NCBI GenBank assembly: GCA_963580285.1
Contig: OY757013.1
Location: forward strand, 132,987,027-133,051,026
Reading direction: 5' to 3'
DNA from: Lucinisca nassula
Taxonomy: Eukaryota; Mollusca; Bivalvia; Lucinida; Lucinidae
Length of the DNA: 64,000 nt
Positions 42,493 through 52,657 of the stretch are shown here, piece by piece. Position 1 is the stretch's first letter. Every line of letters begins with the position of its first letter. Position numbers and translations under genes: made by a program. The notes beneath the pieces are model-generated. The model was not told where the DNA came from, made no database searches, and saw nothing but the letters and a program-made list of their open reading frames with translations.

Positions 42493-45048
42493 ATGTCTTT
42501 GCTACTAACGATATTGGCCAGTTTAAATATCACAGGCTTAATTACCCTTTATCATGAGGGTAATATTTCCAGAATGCCGGAATTCGATATTTTCTCACTC
42601 CTGGAATGTCGAAAACGCAGAACTAGATCTCACGGCACCAGGAATAATGGTAACTTTAAACGTAAATCACGTGCGTTTAAACGAAACAATACTAGACTGA
42701 AGTGACTGTCAATTATATTATTAAATGGACGCCACTCTATTCTTTCATTTTTAAGTTCATTACCCGTTTCTGTTTTACGTCTTCTGGACACCGAGGCGAA
42801 TAAATTCTACGATAGTTCTCATCAGTTATATGATGCGGCTCTCTTAACTAGAGGCTATACTCAGCATACTCTCCGTCCTTACATTGATTCTGAAATTAAT
42901 CATAAACGCCATTTCTTCAAAATATCCTTCATTAATAAGGGTATGGATTTTATAGATTTGCCCAGTATCTTCCGTGAGAGATCGGTGCTTTCTTCCATTC
43001 CTGCTTATTTTCAAAATACTGAAACACCTATAATTTGCTATAAATATAACAAACCTGTTAGATCTATCATTTTTAATTTCAATAAACTTGTTTCAGATCT
43101 TGATATTGATACTAATACTCCTGATTCATGTGATTGTAAAAACTCAAAGTATTGCTATCCTGCTGCTGGTCATGTAATTACTGGCAATTTGAAAATTATT
43201 CCTGATTCTAGGATAAGGAATATAATTTCTAAAGGACCGAAATATCGGTTTCCTTCTAAAATTGATTTCAGTAAATGTAGAGATGAAATCGCTGCTTCAT
43301 TGAATGAATTCGGTAATCGATGGTGTAAGCGAGAGTATATTGAGCATAAAGCCCTTAAGGACTGGAAACTTAGCATTTTAAAACTAGTGAATAAACGCAT
43401 TTCTTTCTATTCTCAAAATACTAACTTATTACCTCCTAAGCCCAAGACGTCTTTACGTCATCTTAAACTAGGTATTCAAGCATTTCATAAGAAGTTTGTT
43501 TTGGCCCCTGCAGACAAGGCCGCTAACAACGTCGTCGTTGTGTGACAGCTCCACTATGTTAACACGCTTAAGCAGGAGCTTGGTGGTACTAAGGCCTATG
43601 AACTTCAGCCTTTAGCTGAAGAGAGAGCTATAGTAGATAAACATGTTTGTCTTTCAGCCACCAAGTTTTCTGTGTGTGTTAACGAAGGCCAAGACAAGCT
43701 TCCTACGCTATACTGGTTACAAAAACTTCATAAAAAAACCTTTCAAAGCACGGTTTATTGCAAATTCTAGCTCTTGCACTACCACTGAACTTTCTAAATT
43801 ATTAACTTCCTGTCTTACTGCTATTAAAACGCATGTAATTAAATATTGTGAAAAAGTCTTTGAAAGATCAGGAAGAAATCTGTTTTGGTCTATAAAAGAT
43901 TCGAATGAGGTTTTAAATAAATTGAAATCTAGACATTTTCGTGCTTCTAGTCTGTCTACCTACGATTTTTCCACTCTTTACACTACACTTCCTCATAATC
44001 TTATAAAAGAAAAGCTTAATGATTTAAATGAATGGGCTTTTCACAGAGAAGATTCTCTCTATCTTGCATGTAATGTCAGAAATGCATTTTTCACTTCTAA
44101 AGAGCACAAGAATTATACACTTTGGTCATGTCAGAAAGTGTGTGATGCCCTCACCTTTCTACTTGACAATATTTATATTAGATTCGGTACTAAGTTATTT
44201 AGACAAATTGTGGGTATTCCGATGGGTACTAATTGCGCACCTCTTGTGGCTGATCTGTTCTTGTATTGTTATGAAAGAGACTTCATTTTGTCGCTTTCCA
44301 TTGATAATCAATCTGAAATTATTGAAGCTTTTAGCTCTAATTCTAGATATTTAGATGATTTATTAAATATTGATAATACCTATTTTGATGGTTTGATCAG
44401 TCAGATTTACCCCCTAGAACTTCAGTTAAATAAAGCAAATTCTTCTGATACCGAGGCCCCGTTTTGGATTTACATCTGTCTATTGTAGATATTTTTGTTT
44501 CGTGCAAAATTTATGATAAACGCGATGACTTTGATTTTGAGATTGTAAATTTTCCTTTTTTTTTGGTTGGTGATGTTCCTCGTGTGCCATCCTATGGCGT
44601 TTATATTTCGCAATTAATTCGATTTGCTAGAGTGTGTAGTCATGTAACTGACTTCAACACTCGTAATAAATTATTAACGGCTAAACCCCTTAATCAGGGT
44701 TATCGGTACCATAAACTACGCAAAGCCTTTTCAAAATTTTATAGACGCCATCCTGATTTAATTTCAAAATTCAATATTGGACTTAAATCTCTTCTGCAAC
44801 AAGGTCTATCGGAACCCGATTTTTATGGTGACTTAGCATATAAATCCAGAAAAATATATAACCGCAATGACTTCAGCACCCAATTTCTTAAAATCATTCT
44901 TCGATATAAAAAGATTGGGTACAACATGGATATTATACGACAGACTGCATGCATGGTAGTTAACCCAATCACGGTTGGCAACTTTGCTTCCCTCTTTAAT
45001 TGCACGCCGGTGGGTCAGGCCTCAGATTCTATGACGGCTCCAACGTAA
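42493..45048 (+). CDS. Penelope-like reverse transcriptase (CxC type), interrupted
   Basis: RNA-directed DNA polymerase of a retroelement. One long reading path: ATG at 42493; TGA at 42703 (codon 71); CxC motif in PDSCDCKNSKYC (codons 211-222), followed by GHVITGNLKII and ISKGPKYR; ADKAANNVVVV, then TGA at 43543 (codon 351), continuing in frame as QLHYVNTLKQE and LPTLYWLQKLHK; a +1 shift in an A7 run (43732-43738); FKARFIANSSS; motif A STYDFSTLYTTLP; motif B GIPMGTNCAPLVADLF; catalytic YLDD (44348-44359); a one-base loss in a T run (44462-44465); DVPRVPSYGVYISQLIRF; and a stop after the VNPITVGNF...DSMTAPT end. CxC plus GHV-TG and KGPKYR fits the Naiad-type Penelope clade; clam members of that clade are reported to use selenocysteine. 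The alternative is an ordinary pseudogene with two nonsense and two frameshift changes. Confidence 0.75.
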
Positions 45049-45616
45049 AAGCTTATTGAAAATTTGAGAGATAATGTTGGTTGGTGCCTGATGCTCTGTC
45101 TCTGGTCGGGCTCATCGGAGTCTAACTGTTGGTTTTCTTTTGCTCCAGCATTTCAGTGGTTTCTTCCTGTCGAGTCCTCACCGTTGTCTCACCTCTGTGG
45201 TTCTTTGATTTTTGTGTTCACAGAGATGTTGCACTGATGAGTTAGGAGGCCTTCATGCGGACTGAACAAATTATTTGTCTAAATCGCGACGGAAGTAAGG
45301 GCGAGGATTGTGGCCACTTAAAATCGATTTAAGGCACCCAGTGGAAATCTTCCACTGACCGTTCCAAGGCGGCTCTTCTGTGGCGATTTATTTTTGTTGT
45401 TGTTTGTTACTTACTGTGTGTATCACTTATGTCTTTTAATTTTGGATGGCCATATGGCCGTTTTGTGGGAAAGTAACTGTCCTTATGGCCTTCCTTTGTT
45501 TAGGTTTCCATTATGGTCTGGTCGCTTAATGTTTGTATTTCTTTCCCTTTGGTGTCTTTTATGGGTGGAGTAAGTTAATTGTATCAATTCCTGATCTTTG
45601 TTTTACTTCTACTTTA
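45049..45616 (+). mobile_element. RT 3' tail (reference copy)
   Basis: Begins just after the RT stop with AAGCTTATTGAAAATTTGAG. Then GCTCTGTCTCTGGTCGGGC, TCGAGTCCTCACCGTTGTCT, GAGATGTTGCACTGATGAG, CGCGACGGAAGTAAGGGCGA, the ACCGTTCCAAGGCGG block, GGCCATATGGCC, and the end TGATCTTTGTTTTACTTCTA. All dispersed copies are collinear with this. Confidence 0.9.
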
Positions 45617-45867
45617 AAGATATAATTTTAAAGCAAACAAAAAAAATCTAATTGATTTTGATTGAAATATTCTTTAAAATGTTCCTTCCACAAGCATTAC
45701 TGAAAAAAAAAAAAAAACAATAAATTGTTAATTTGAGCTGGGCGTTATATTAACCTGGCCAAATTGTTTTACCCAATATTTTTTACCGGCTAAATTGTCC
45801 TAGGCCGTATTGTCCTAGGTCAAATCGCCCCGGCCACATCGTCCTAGATTCATAGTGTGGGGCGGGG
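45617..45867. other. Unassigned, with TAAATTGTCCTAGG motif pair
   Basis: Contains repeated AATTGTCCTAGG/TATTGTCCTAGG/CATCGTCCTAG words (45795-45850). No gene. Confidence 0.4.
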
Positions 45868-46529
45868 GTATTATATTGCTAGAACTAGAGCAATGCACAT
45901 GCCAAGACTAGGCTAACAAACTTTGAACGTTTCCTAAAGGTCACAACGGGTGCTTTAAACTATGTAGGACTAATTATTAATATTGGATAATCTAATCTGA
46001 GATGGAAATTTACTAGAGCTACGACCATACAACTACCATTTTCCCCGGAAAATTTTGTGTCTTATCATATGCGTTGTCCCCAAATCCTTGCCCGTGGGCG
46101 TTGTATTGAAAAAAGAAATAGGATTTCTCACTATTGGCCTTCCAATTTCCAATTTTCCTTAAATCGTATTTGCAACAGTCCGATTTATCATGTGTTTGCC
46201 AACAACCAACAAAAAAGTGCATGTCGTCTTCCCAGAAGAGCGTTTCATGTAAAATAATGAGATTTCGTGGTTGAGTATCTCCACTGCGTCCGGTTCTCCG
46301 TTTGACTGGCTATAACTGTCGAATTCTAACCATCGAAGATAAAATTATGAATAATATGTGTCTTCCGTGAGGAACCGTATTGATTAATAACCATAACACG
46401 AGATCTAGAACAACAACAAACCTGCACATGTGATGCCGATTCCGCCATTTTCTTCCTTATCCTGAGCGGAAAAATTTCCTTATCCTATGCGGTTGTTCCT
46501 TACCCTGTGCGCTTGCCTTTACCAGTGCG

Positions 46530-46672
46530 CTATTGGTTTCATTGGGCGGCAAGGCTGGAGATGTCATTTCATCTCAATGTCTGGTGAAAGTCCCACAAAA
46601 TTGGAAGCAACGTCTCTAAAATGACCTTTACAGTGTTGACAGGGACGTTAAACCTTAAATCAAACAAGCAAA
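46530..46672 (+). mobile_element. SINE-A tail half (right of the 8-kb insertion)
   Basis: ATTGGTTTCATTGGGCGGC to AACCTTAAATCAAACAAGCA. It completes the head half at 38327-38471; joined, they give one normal SINE-A. Confidence 0.85.
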
Positions 46673-46732
46673 AACCTCATACCCTCCTATCCAAGAAACG
46701 ATAGGGAAAGAAACACGAATATAATTAGCATC

Positions 46733-47013
46733 CATTACGAAAACACGCCTATACATATACATTGTAGATTTTATCGCTGGAAAAGGAAAGTTTTAATATG
46801 AAAAATGGTGATATTTTTCTTATTTCTGATCAAAATATAGATTGTGGGTACTCGTTAGAACCGCCTTATCGAGGCGGTTCTAACGAGTACCCACAAACTA
46901 TATTTCAGAGCAGCAATAAGAAAAATAAGGTTTGCCCCTGTACACCCCAGTTTTCCTATATAAAAGGGGGGTTCGAAGGGGTCAAAATTATATAGGTGTG
47001 TTTTCGTGATGCT
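46733..47013. mobile_element. Hp1 hairpin MITE, complete
   Basis: CATTACGAAAACACGCCTATA to TATAGGTGTGTTTTCGTGATG. The core stem is almost perfect (46845-46896). A good reference copy. Confidence 0.9.
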
Positions 47014-47017
47014 GTAA

Positions 47018-47338
47018 TGAAAACGTCACTAGCGGAAAGCCAAAAAGATACTTTCCCACCTAATATCCAAATCGTGCAAACTAAATATCTAAACTAATAT
47101 TGACAACACACACATGCAAAGAGAAATTATAAAAATAACAAACCACGACAAAAGAACCGCCTTGGAGCCGTCAGTAAAGCAAAAAAGTATTTTCTGGGGG
47201 TGGGTGGGGGTCAAATTGGTTTTATGTGGCCACAATGCTCACTCTTGGTTCTGTCGTAAGATAGACAAACTTGTTGCTGTTAAGTTCTTATGAGGGATTA
47301 CAGCTCATCAGTGCAACATCCCCGAAAACATAATCAAA
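47018..47338 (-). mobile_element. RT-tail copy 13 (minus)
   Basis: AACGTCACTAGCGGAAAGCC, ACCGCCTTGGAGCCGTCAGT, TTTTATGTGGCCACAATGC and CTCATCAGTGCAACATCCC. First subfamily, diverged, terminal 100 bp missing. Confidence 0.7.
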
Positions 47339-47399
47339 GCAGTGAGAGTACTGGTGGTCGATTGTCTCTGGGTGTAGTTAGGAAAAAATGGGCCTGAGC

Positions 47400-47575
47400 G
47401 TGGACTGTTTCGTTTAACCCTTAAACTCCTTTTAAAGCGAACCGTGTAGACCCTGATCGAACACTGCGTTGTTCGGCACCTGACCCTTAAATTCCTATAC
47501 TCTAAGCAAGCAGTGAAGACCCTGATCAGACGCCGCGTTCTGCGGCGTCTGATCTGGGTGTACACTGTTTGCCTA
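47400..47575. repeat. GC-rich palindromes (two in series)
   Basis: The second (47508-47572) has arms CAGTGAAGACCCTGATCAGA plus CGCCGC and their complement; the first (about 47450-47490) is degraded (CCTGATCGAACACTGCG). Related to 20098-20172. The rest up to 48365 holds no supported gene. Confidence 0.65.
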
Positions 47576-47989
47576 GCCCAACCCATAATTACAGCCCAGA
47601 TTTTACAGTTTACCTTTTCCAGTAAACAAGCTGACCTCACTGCGATAAAATTCTATAATTAATCTGCGTTGATTCCTACAAATCAGTGATAGTCATGTGG
47701 ACACCAGCACTAATAGAGGTTTTGTCCTTTATACCTTTGGGTCGATTGATAAACAATCGACCCAAAAAAGGAAATAAATAAAGAGATCAAACAACAATGA
47801 GGACTCAAGAGCATGAATAACAGAAACGCCGCAGTACAAATCTGAAGAGCTACATTCGACTGTCTTGACTGTCGCAACAATGAGAACCTTCTAGTTTAGT
47901 TTATACTAATTCATTTTTCTTCGATTGCGATGAAAGCTTCAAGCTTATTGAATCGCTCTCGAACAGTCATTCCGGGTATTTTCACGCGC

Positions 47990-48110
47990 GCGAGAGAAAG
48001 AGGCAGTGGCTTTTACATCACCGCTACCCATTTACACCTGGGTGGAGTGTGGCAGTGTCATTACGTGTCTTGCCCAAGGACGGTGGCAAATGTCGTGGCT
48101 GGACCTTCTG
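47990..48110 (+). repeat. SINE body relic
   Basis: ATTTACACCTGGGTGGAGTG followed by TGTCTTGCCCAAGGAC is a body motif seen in several metazoan tRNA SINEs. No intact head. The CGCGCGCGAGAG run upstream is simple sequence. Confidence 0.4.
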
Positions 48111-48364
48111 AACGGTATAGCCGCTCATTGAGGCCCATACAGTGTCAAGCAACCACTCAGGAAAAAATCAACACCTTGCTGCTTAATGATGATAGCTTTT
48201 GTAAGAGGGAAATGTCTTGGATGATGAATGGTTGGCTATAAACATATGTAATTGAGTGATTATTGGAGACAGCTGACCAGGGAGGTGTGGATGGACAAAT
48301 AAATGACTCAGAGATGTCAAGTTTGTTAAACTCATCTCCGGCAATTATTTTTCATTTGCTTACC

Positions 48365-48652
48365 ATCACGCGAACAAGTCCGTAAAATGAACATCCCCAT
48401 AAACCCCACTTTATATAGCTAAAACGCGAGATTAGGAGGTATACATTACTTTTTTCTTATTTATGCTCCAAGACATAGGTTGTGGTTACTCGATAGAACA
48501 GCCTCAATGAGGCGGTTCTAACGAGCACGCTGAACCTCTGTTTGGAGTATAAATAAGAGGAATATCAGGGATTTTCTTCAGAAAAATAGCCATTTTAGAG
48601 ATGTGAAAAATCCAAAATGTCGCACGTGTGGTATCGTAGTGTATATCATCAT
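48365..48652. mobile_element. Hp2 hairpin MITE
   Basis: ATCACGCGAACAAGTCCGT, AACCCCACTTTATATAGCTA, core TTGTGGTTACTCGATAGAAC / GGCGGTTCTAACGAGCACG, then AAAAATAGCCATTTTAGAGA and CGCACGTGTGGTATCGTAGTG. Confidence 0.75.
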
Positions 48653-48809
48653 GGTAACCCCTGACCCGTGGGAAATAACACATCAGAAGGGAAATTCTTC
48701 CTTTTTGACTCCAGCTTCTTGTCTTTGAGTTAACTATGACTGTTCAATAGAGAAAATTGAGATTAAGTGATCAATTTTAGTTGTTATATATAATCATTAC
48801 GATAATAGC

Positions 48810-49062
48810 TTGGGCTGCACGATGCTTCCACACAGAGCTGATACCGACCGCACATGAGTACTGGTAATCCGCTTAGAACGTCTAAGCCTGCCCAGAAAAA
48901 TTGCTGCGAGTCGACCCGTCCATGCTTATAAACCCCATTTATTTCACTGGGCGGCAGGGGTTGAGATGTAATGTATCTCAATGTCGGGTAAAAGTTCCAC
49001 AAAATTGGAAGCAACCTAAATTGTGTTGACGGGGACGCTAAACCTCAAATGAAACAAACAAA
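48810..49062 (+). mobile_element. SINE-A copy (plus)
   Basis: TTGGGCTGCACGATGCTTCC to CTAAACCTCAAATGAAACAA. It lacks the first 40 bp and carries an internal deletion (TTGGAAGCAACCTAAATTG). Confidence 0.8.
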
Positions 49063-49063
49063 C

Positions 49064-49298
49064 ACACCCGTGTGACATTGAACATTTTTCACAATGTTTC
49101 CAAAATGGCTATTTTTCATGAAATCCGTGACATTTTTCTTATGTATACTGCAAACATTGATTGTAGGTGTTCGTTAGAAACGCCTCATGGAGGCGGTTCT
49201 AACGAGTACCTACAACCTATAACAAAATGTAAACCCCTGTATATCCCAGTTTTTCTGTACAAAGTGGGGTAAAGAGGGGTGTTCATAACACGGACTTC
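49064..49298. mobile_element. Hp2 hairpin MITE
   Basis: ACACACCCGTGTGACATTGA, CCAAAATGGCTATTTTTCAT, core GTAGGTGTTCGTTAGAAACG / GGCGGTTCTAACGAGTACC, then AAAGTGGGGTAAAGAGGGGT and TTCATAACACGGACTTCTT. It begins directly at the SINE-A tail. A weak relative of the 5166/6478 repeat follows at 49305-49345. Confidence 0.75.
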
Positions 49299-49461
49299 TT
49301 CTGGTCCTAAAAAATCCTTGCTTCTAAAGGTTAGCCCATTTCTAGAACATTGTTAATATGATGGGTTGTTTGTGGCTGCTGGTTGACTTAGGTTATGATT
49401 TGTGGAGGTTTTACTGTCCATCTATCACGTACAAAGGTTCATACCATGAACGCACTTGTTT

Positions 49462-49642
49462 CTTATTTCTTAGATACAGATTGTGGGTACTCGTTAGAAC
49501 CGCCTCGATGAGGCGGTTCTAATGAGTACCCACAATCTATATATTGAGCAGAAATAAGAAAAATATCACAATTTTTCATCTGAAAATTTTCATTTTTTTC
49601 GGCGATACATGTGTCAATGTATTTGTATAGGCATGTTTTCGT
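49462..49642. mobile_element. Hp1 hairpin MITE, right two-thirds
   Basis: A perfect core (CTCGTTAGAACCGCCTCGAT / GAGGCGGTTCTAATGAG, 49489-49525), then TTCATCTGAAAATTTTCAT, CGGCGATACATGTG and the TIR TATAGGCATGTTTTCGTAA. The left end before the core is missing. Confidence 0.8.
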
Positions 49643-49787
49643 AAACCAATATATCCAAGCAGGACTATTTCCTTTTGTGAAATTTTATAATTTGAGCCTA
49701 ACAAATTTCATGTTCAAATGAGTTGAGCATAAGAATATTATTACCTAGGGGCTAGTCGATGACTTTACATATGAAACACACAGGAAA

Positions 49788-49962
49788 ACTGCTGCGAGTC
49801 GGCCCGTCCATGCTTATAAACCCTATTGGTTTCATTGGCCGGCAGGGATTGAGATGCATTTCATCTCAATGTCGGGTAAAAGTCCCACAAAATTGGAAGC
49901 AACGTCTCCAGAATGAGTGTTGGCGGGGACGTTAAACCTCAAATCAAACAAACAAACATATG
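49788..49962 (+). mobile_element. SINE-A, 3' two-thirds (plus)
   Basis: AACTGCTGCGAGTCGGCCCG to ACCTCAAATCAAACAAACAA; 5'-truncated. A small minus-strand piece of the head (GGAAGCATCATGCAGTCCAT) is at 50164-50222. Confidence 0.8.
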
Positions 49963-50369
49963 CAACACGAGATAGTCTCAAACCAGCAATGACTTTGCGA
50001 GTCAACGTTTTAACCCGAAGGACAGTCAGATAACAAATACATGTAAGATAAAAAAAATCAATGGCATCATTGAACTATTTTTATAATATTATGTCGCTGT
50101 TGTTTAGTGGCTCGAAATTCTCTGGGAGAAACAACATTTGGTGGCGACAATGTTCGGTTTAGCCACTGGTTGGAAGCATCATGCAGTCCATCTATGTCTT
50201 TAAGCGCTGATAGGCGGGAGCATGGTACACAGCAATATAAATATATCAATGATATCCCCATATTTCCAGCACCGATGATTCATTTGCCATGGCCAGTTCG
50301 AACCCTGTCTACATAAAACACCAACATGAAAGTTTGCAGATAAAAAAATCCTGATAGTTTTCATATTTC

Positions 50370-50445
50370 TGCTCAAAATATAGATTGTGGGTACTCGTTG
50401 GAAACCGCCCCCTCGGTTCTAACGAGTGCCCACAATCAATCGTTA
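50370..50445. mobile_element. Hp1 core fragment
   Basis: ATTGTGGGTACTCGTTGGAA and TTCTAACGAGTGCCCACAAT around a shortened CCGCCCCCTC loop. TIRs missing. Confidence 0.65.
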
Positions 50446-50487
50446 GCGCGGAAATCAAACAAACTAGAGCTGTCAGTGAAACTGACT

Positions 50488-50608
50488 AGGGCCCCGGCAG
50501 CGCTATCAAAGGAGTAGGAAAACATTTGTGGACGGACAGACGGACAGACAGACAGACAGACGGACGGACAGAGTGATTACTATAGGGCACTCACACTTTC
50601 AGTGCGGG
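50488..50608. repeat. GACG-microsatellite element with inverted ends
   Basis: AGTGAAACTGACTAGGGCCC at the left and AGGGCACTCACACTTTCAGT, GCGGGGCCC at the right, around GACGGACAGACAGAC repeats. The same right end lies in two tandem copies at 56838-57050. Confidence 0.6.
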
Positions 50609-50754
50609 GCCCTAAAAATGTATGCCACTGTAAATCCTAGTGATACTGCATGAAAGGTCAACATTATGTTAACGTGGAGGATTCTTGAAGAAATTTGAAG
50701 GACAAACGTTGGATAAATGTCTCATATTATGAGATGACAATATTAAGATTTTTG

Positions 50755-50822
50755 TACTCCATCACGAAAACACGCCTATATAATTTTGACCCCCTTGAAC
50801 CCCACTTTTGTATACATACCGG
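50755..50822. mobile_element. Hp1 end fragment
   Basis: CATCACGAAAACACGCCTATA then CCCTTGAACCCCACTTTTG; the remainder is absent. Confidence 0.7.
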
Positions 50823-51075
50823 ACTTATACGGACATGACTGCTATCTGTGCTGATAATCAAGGGAACTAACGCGTACAACACAGAAAATAAATGGTTATC
50901 TCCCCAAGGCCTCATGGTTACCTAGGTGACATCCGAACGATTTTGCGGCATCAGTATGAAGTCTGAGGACCGCTTTATATGTATTTTATAGGTCACTGTT
51001 CTAATACATGAAAGTAGAGATAGTGTTGTAATGTAACTCCCCCCCCCCACACACACACACACCCAGATCCCCCCA

Positions 51076-51214
51076 CCCCCCCTCGGACTTCGGGGCTTGA
51101 AGAAATAGAAAGGCTGCATGGTGCTTCCACGCAGAGCTGAATCCGACCGTCACACGAGTACGGGTAAACCGCTTAGAGGATCTAAGCCTTCCCAGGAAAA
51201 GCGGTGCGAGTCGA

Positions 51215-51247
<33 letters not shown>
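51076..51247 (+). mobile_element. SINE-A head half ending in a long poly-A
   Basis: CGGGGCTTGAAGAAATAGAA to GGTGCGAGTCGAC, then 31 or more A residues (51217-51247). C-runs and (AC)n precede it (51039-51080). The second half of the SINE is not found nearby. Confidence 0.65.
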
Positions 51248-51250
<3 letters not shown>

Positions 51251-51840
51251 AGACTGAATAAAGAATAATTTACATAATGGAATATTAATTACGAATTTCA
51301 AATTTATCAATTATTACATCGAAGGCGTAACATAGCCTTTGTTATTGTTTCCCGTAGTGACAACCGCTGCCCGCTGATTGCGAAGGTAAACTGGAAATAG
51401 AAAAAAGGGGGTAGTGTATTTCATTTTCAAAAAGGACCAAATTATTTTTATTTTTATTTCACAAAATATACATGGATGTGTTCACAATACATTTGCAATT
51501 TTACTCCCCTTGGCACAGAAAAGAAAAAAACAATTTACAAAAACGTTATGAAAATAAATTCATCAGTTTTTGTCCCTGTATTCGGTAGTTTTACTATATA
51601 TTCTATACATTTAGAGGGTGCTTCCAAATATACGTAAAAAATACTAAAGAGTTGTTCATAAAATTGCATTAAAAATATATGTGGATATTCGAAAAAGAAT
51701 GTAAAATCACGAGCCGCTTGCATAGAAAAGATATTCCTAAAAGTTTTTATTTTATGGGGGAATACTTATCACGTTCCTATATAAATCTATGTATTACCTT
51801 TAACCAACAGCAGTTACCTGGATGTCCGTTAAAGTTCGAC
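51248..51840. other. Unassigned interval
   Basis: A/T-rich; no supported gene. Confidence 0.3.
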
Positions 51841-52105
51841 ATGGTAAAACTGGGGTTCACAAGGATAAAACTTATTTTTCTTATTTCTGCTCTTAAATAT
51901 AGATTGTGGGTACTTGTTAGAACCGCCTCAATGAGGCGGTTCTAACGAGTACCCACAATTTATATTTTGATTAGGCGGTTCTAACGAGTACCCACAATCT
52001 ATATTTAAGAGCAGAAATAAGAAAAATATCATCTTAAAACTTTCGTTTTTTTCGGTGGTTAAGTTTACAGTGAATTTGTATAGGCGTTTTTACGTAATGT
52101 CACTC
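51841..52105. mobile_element. Hp1 hairpin MITE with three arms
   Basis: Core CTTGTTAGAACCGCCTCAAT / GAGGCGGTTCTAACGAGTAC (51912-51958), followed by a second complete right arm, GGCGGTTCTAACGAGTACCC (51975-51995). The right end reaches GGCGTTTTTACGTAATG. The additional arm suggests slippage or hairpin repair. Confidence 0.75.
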
Positions 52106-52253
52106 GCGTCGCGTTATTGAAGCGGTTCTAAACTCTTCGCCTTTATCTGTAGACGCTTGAAAATTAGCCTGAAACTGTTTCCATTATGTCGCCGAACCTG
52201 TCGCATTGACGGTCTAATAGTTACTCGAATTATCTGGGAGGAAGTTCGATCAA

Positions 52254-52487
52254 AACAGAAGTAAAACAAGGATCAGGAATCGATACAATTAACTTACTCC
52301 ACCCATCAAAGACACCAAAGGGAAAGAAACACAAACAAGAAGCGACCAGACCATAATGGAAACCTAAACAAAGGAAGGCCATAAGGACAGTTACTTTCCC
52401 ACAAAATGGCCAAATGGCCATCCAAAATAAAAAGACACAAGTGATACACACAGTAAGTATCAAACAACAACATAAATAAAGTTTAGT
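52254..52487 (-). mobile_element. RT-tail copy 14 (minus)
   Basis: CAGAAGTAAAACAAGGATCAG through the CAAATGGCCATCC block to AACAACATAAATAAA. Second subfamily, 230 bp, little changed. Confidence 0.85.
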
Positions 52488-52657
52488 TTGCATCACGAAA
52501 ACACGCCTATATAATTGTGACCCTCTCAATCCCCACTTTTATACAGTAACTGGGTTTACATGGGTATACATTTTTTCTTATTTCTGCTCAAAACATAGAT
52601 TCTTGGTGCTAGTTAGAACCGCCTCGTTGATCATTTCGTTGGAATAAACGAGTTCAT

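Larger units (their letters stand above)
42240..45616 (+). mobile_element. Penelope-like RT element, longest copy
   Basis: Contains the coding region 42493-45048 and the 3' tail 45049-45616 that ends TTTTACTTCTACTTT like the dispersed copies. The 5' end is not defined; 42240 marks where open sequence begins. No GIY-YIG endonuclease motif is visible upstream, and no long terminal repeat or flanking duplication is seen. It lies inside the 8-kb inverted-arm element in the plus orientation. Confidence 0.75.
38472..46529. mobile_element. ~8-kb element with ~650-bp inverted arms
   Basis: The left arm (38472 to about 40450, less the 1.3-kb mariner-3) and the right arm (about 45868-46529) are reverse complements over some 650 bp. 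Shared blocks are CTAAAGG/CCTTTAC at the ends, GGATAAGGAAG, AATGGCGGAATCGGCATCAC, CTCGTGTTATGGTTA, GACTGTTGCAAATACGATT and TCTAGTTCTAGCAATATAAT. The element is inserted in a SINE-A. Its 5.4-kb interior holds a pair of tRNA SINEs, the RT element and unplaced sequence. No transposase of its own is recognised, so it could be a foldback element or a non-autonomous DNA transposon. Confidence 0.75.

Noticed and set aside
45236..45275. CTGATGAG in the RT 3' tail, the first core box of a hammerhead ribozyme.
   Set aside because: The second core box (GAAA with a preceding stable stem) is missing: the sequence reads GAAC and the possible stem is only about four pairs. Naiad-type Penelope elements are reported to lack hammerheads, so the match is probably chance.
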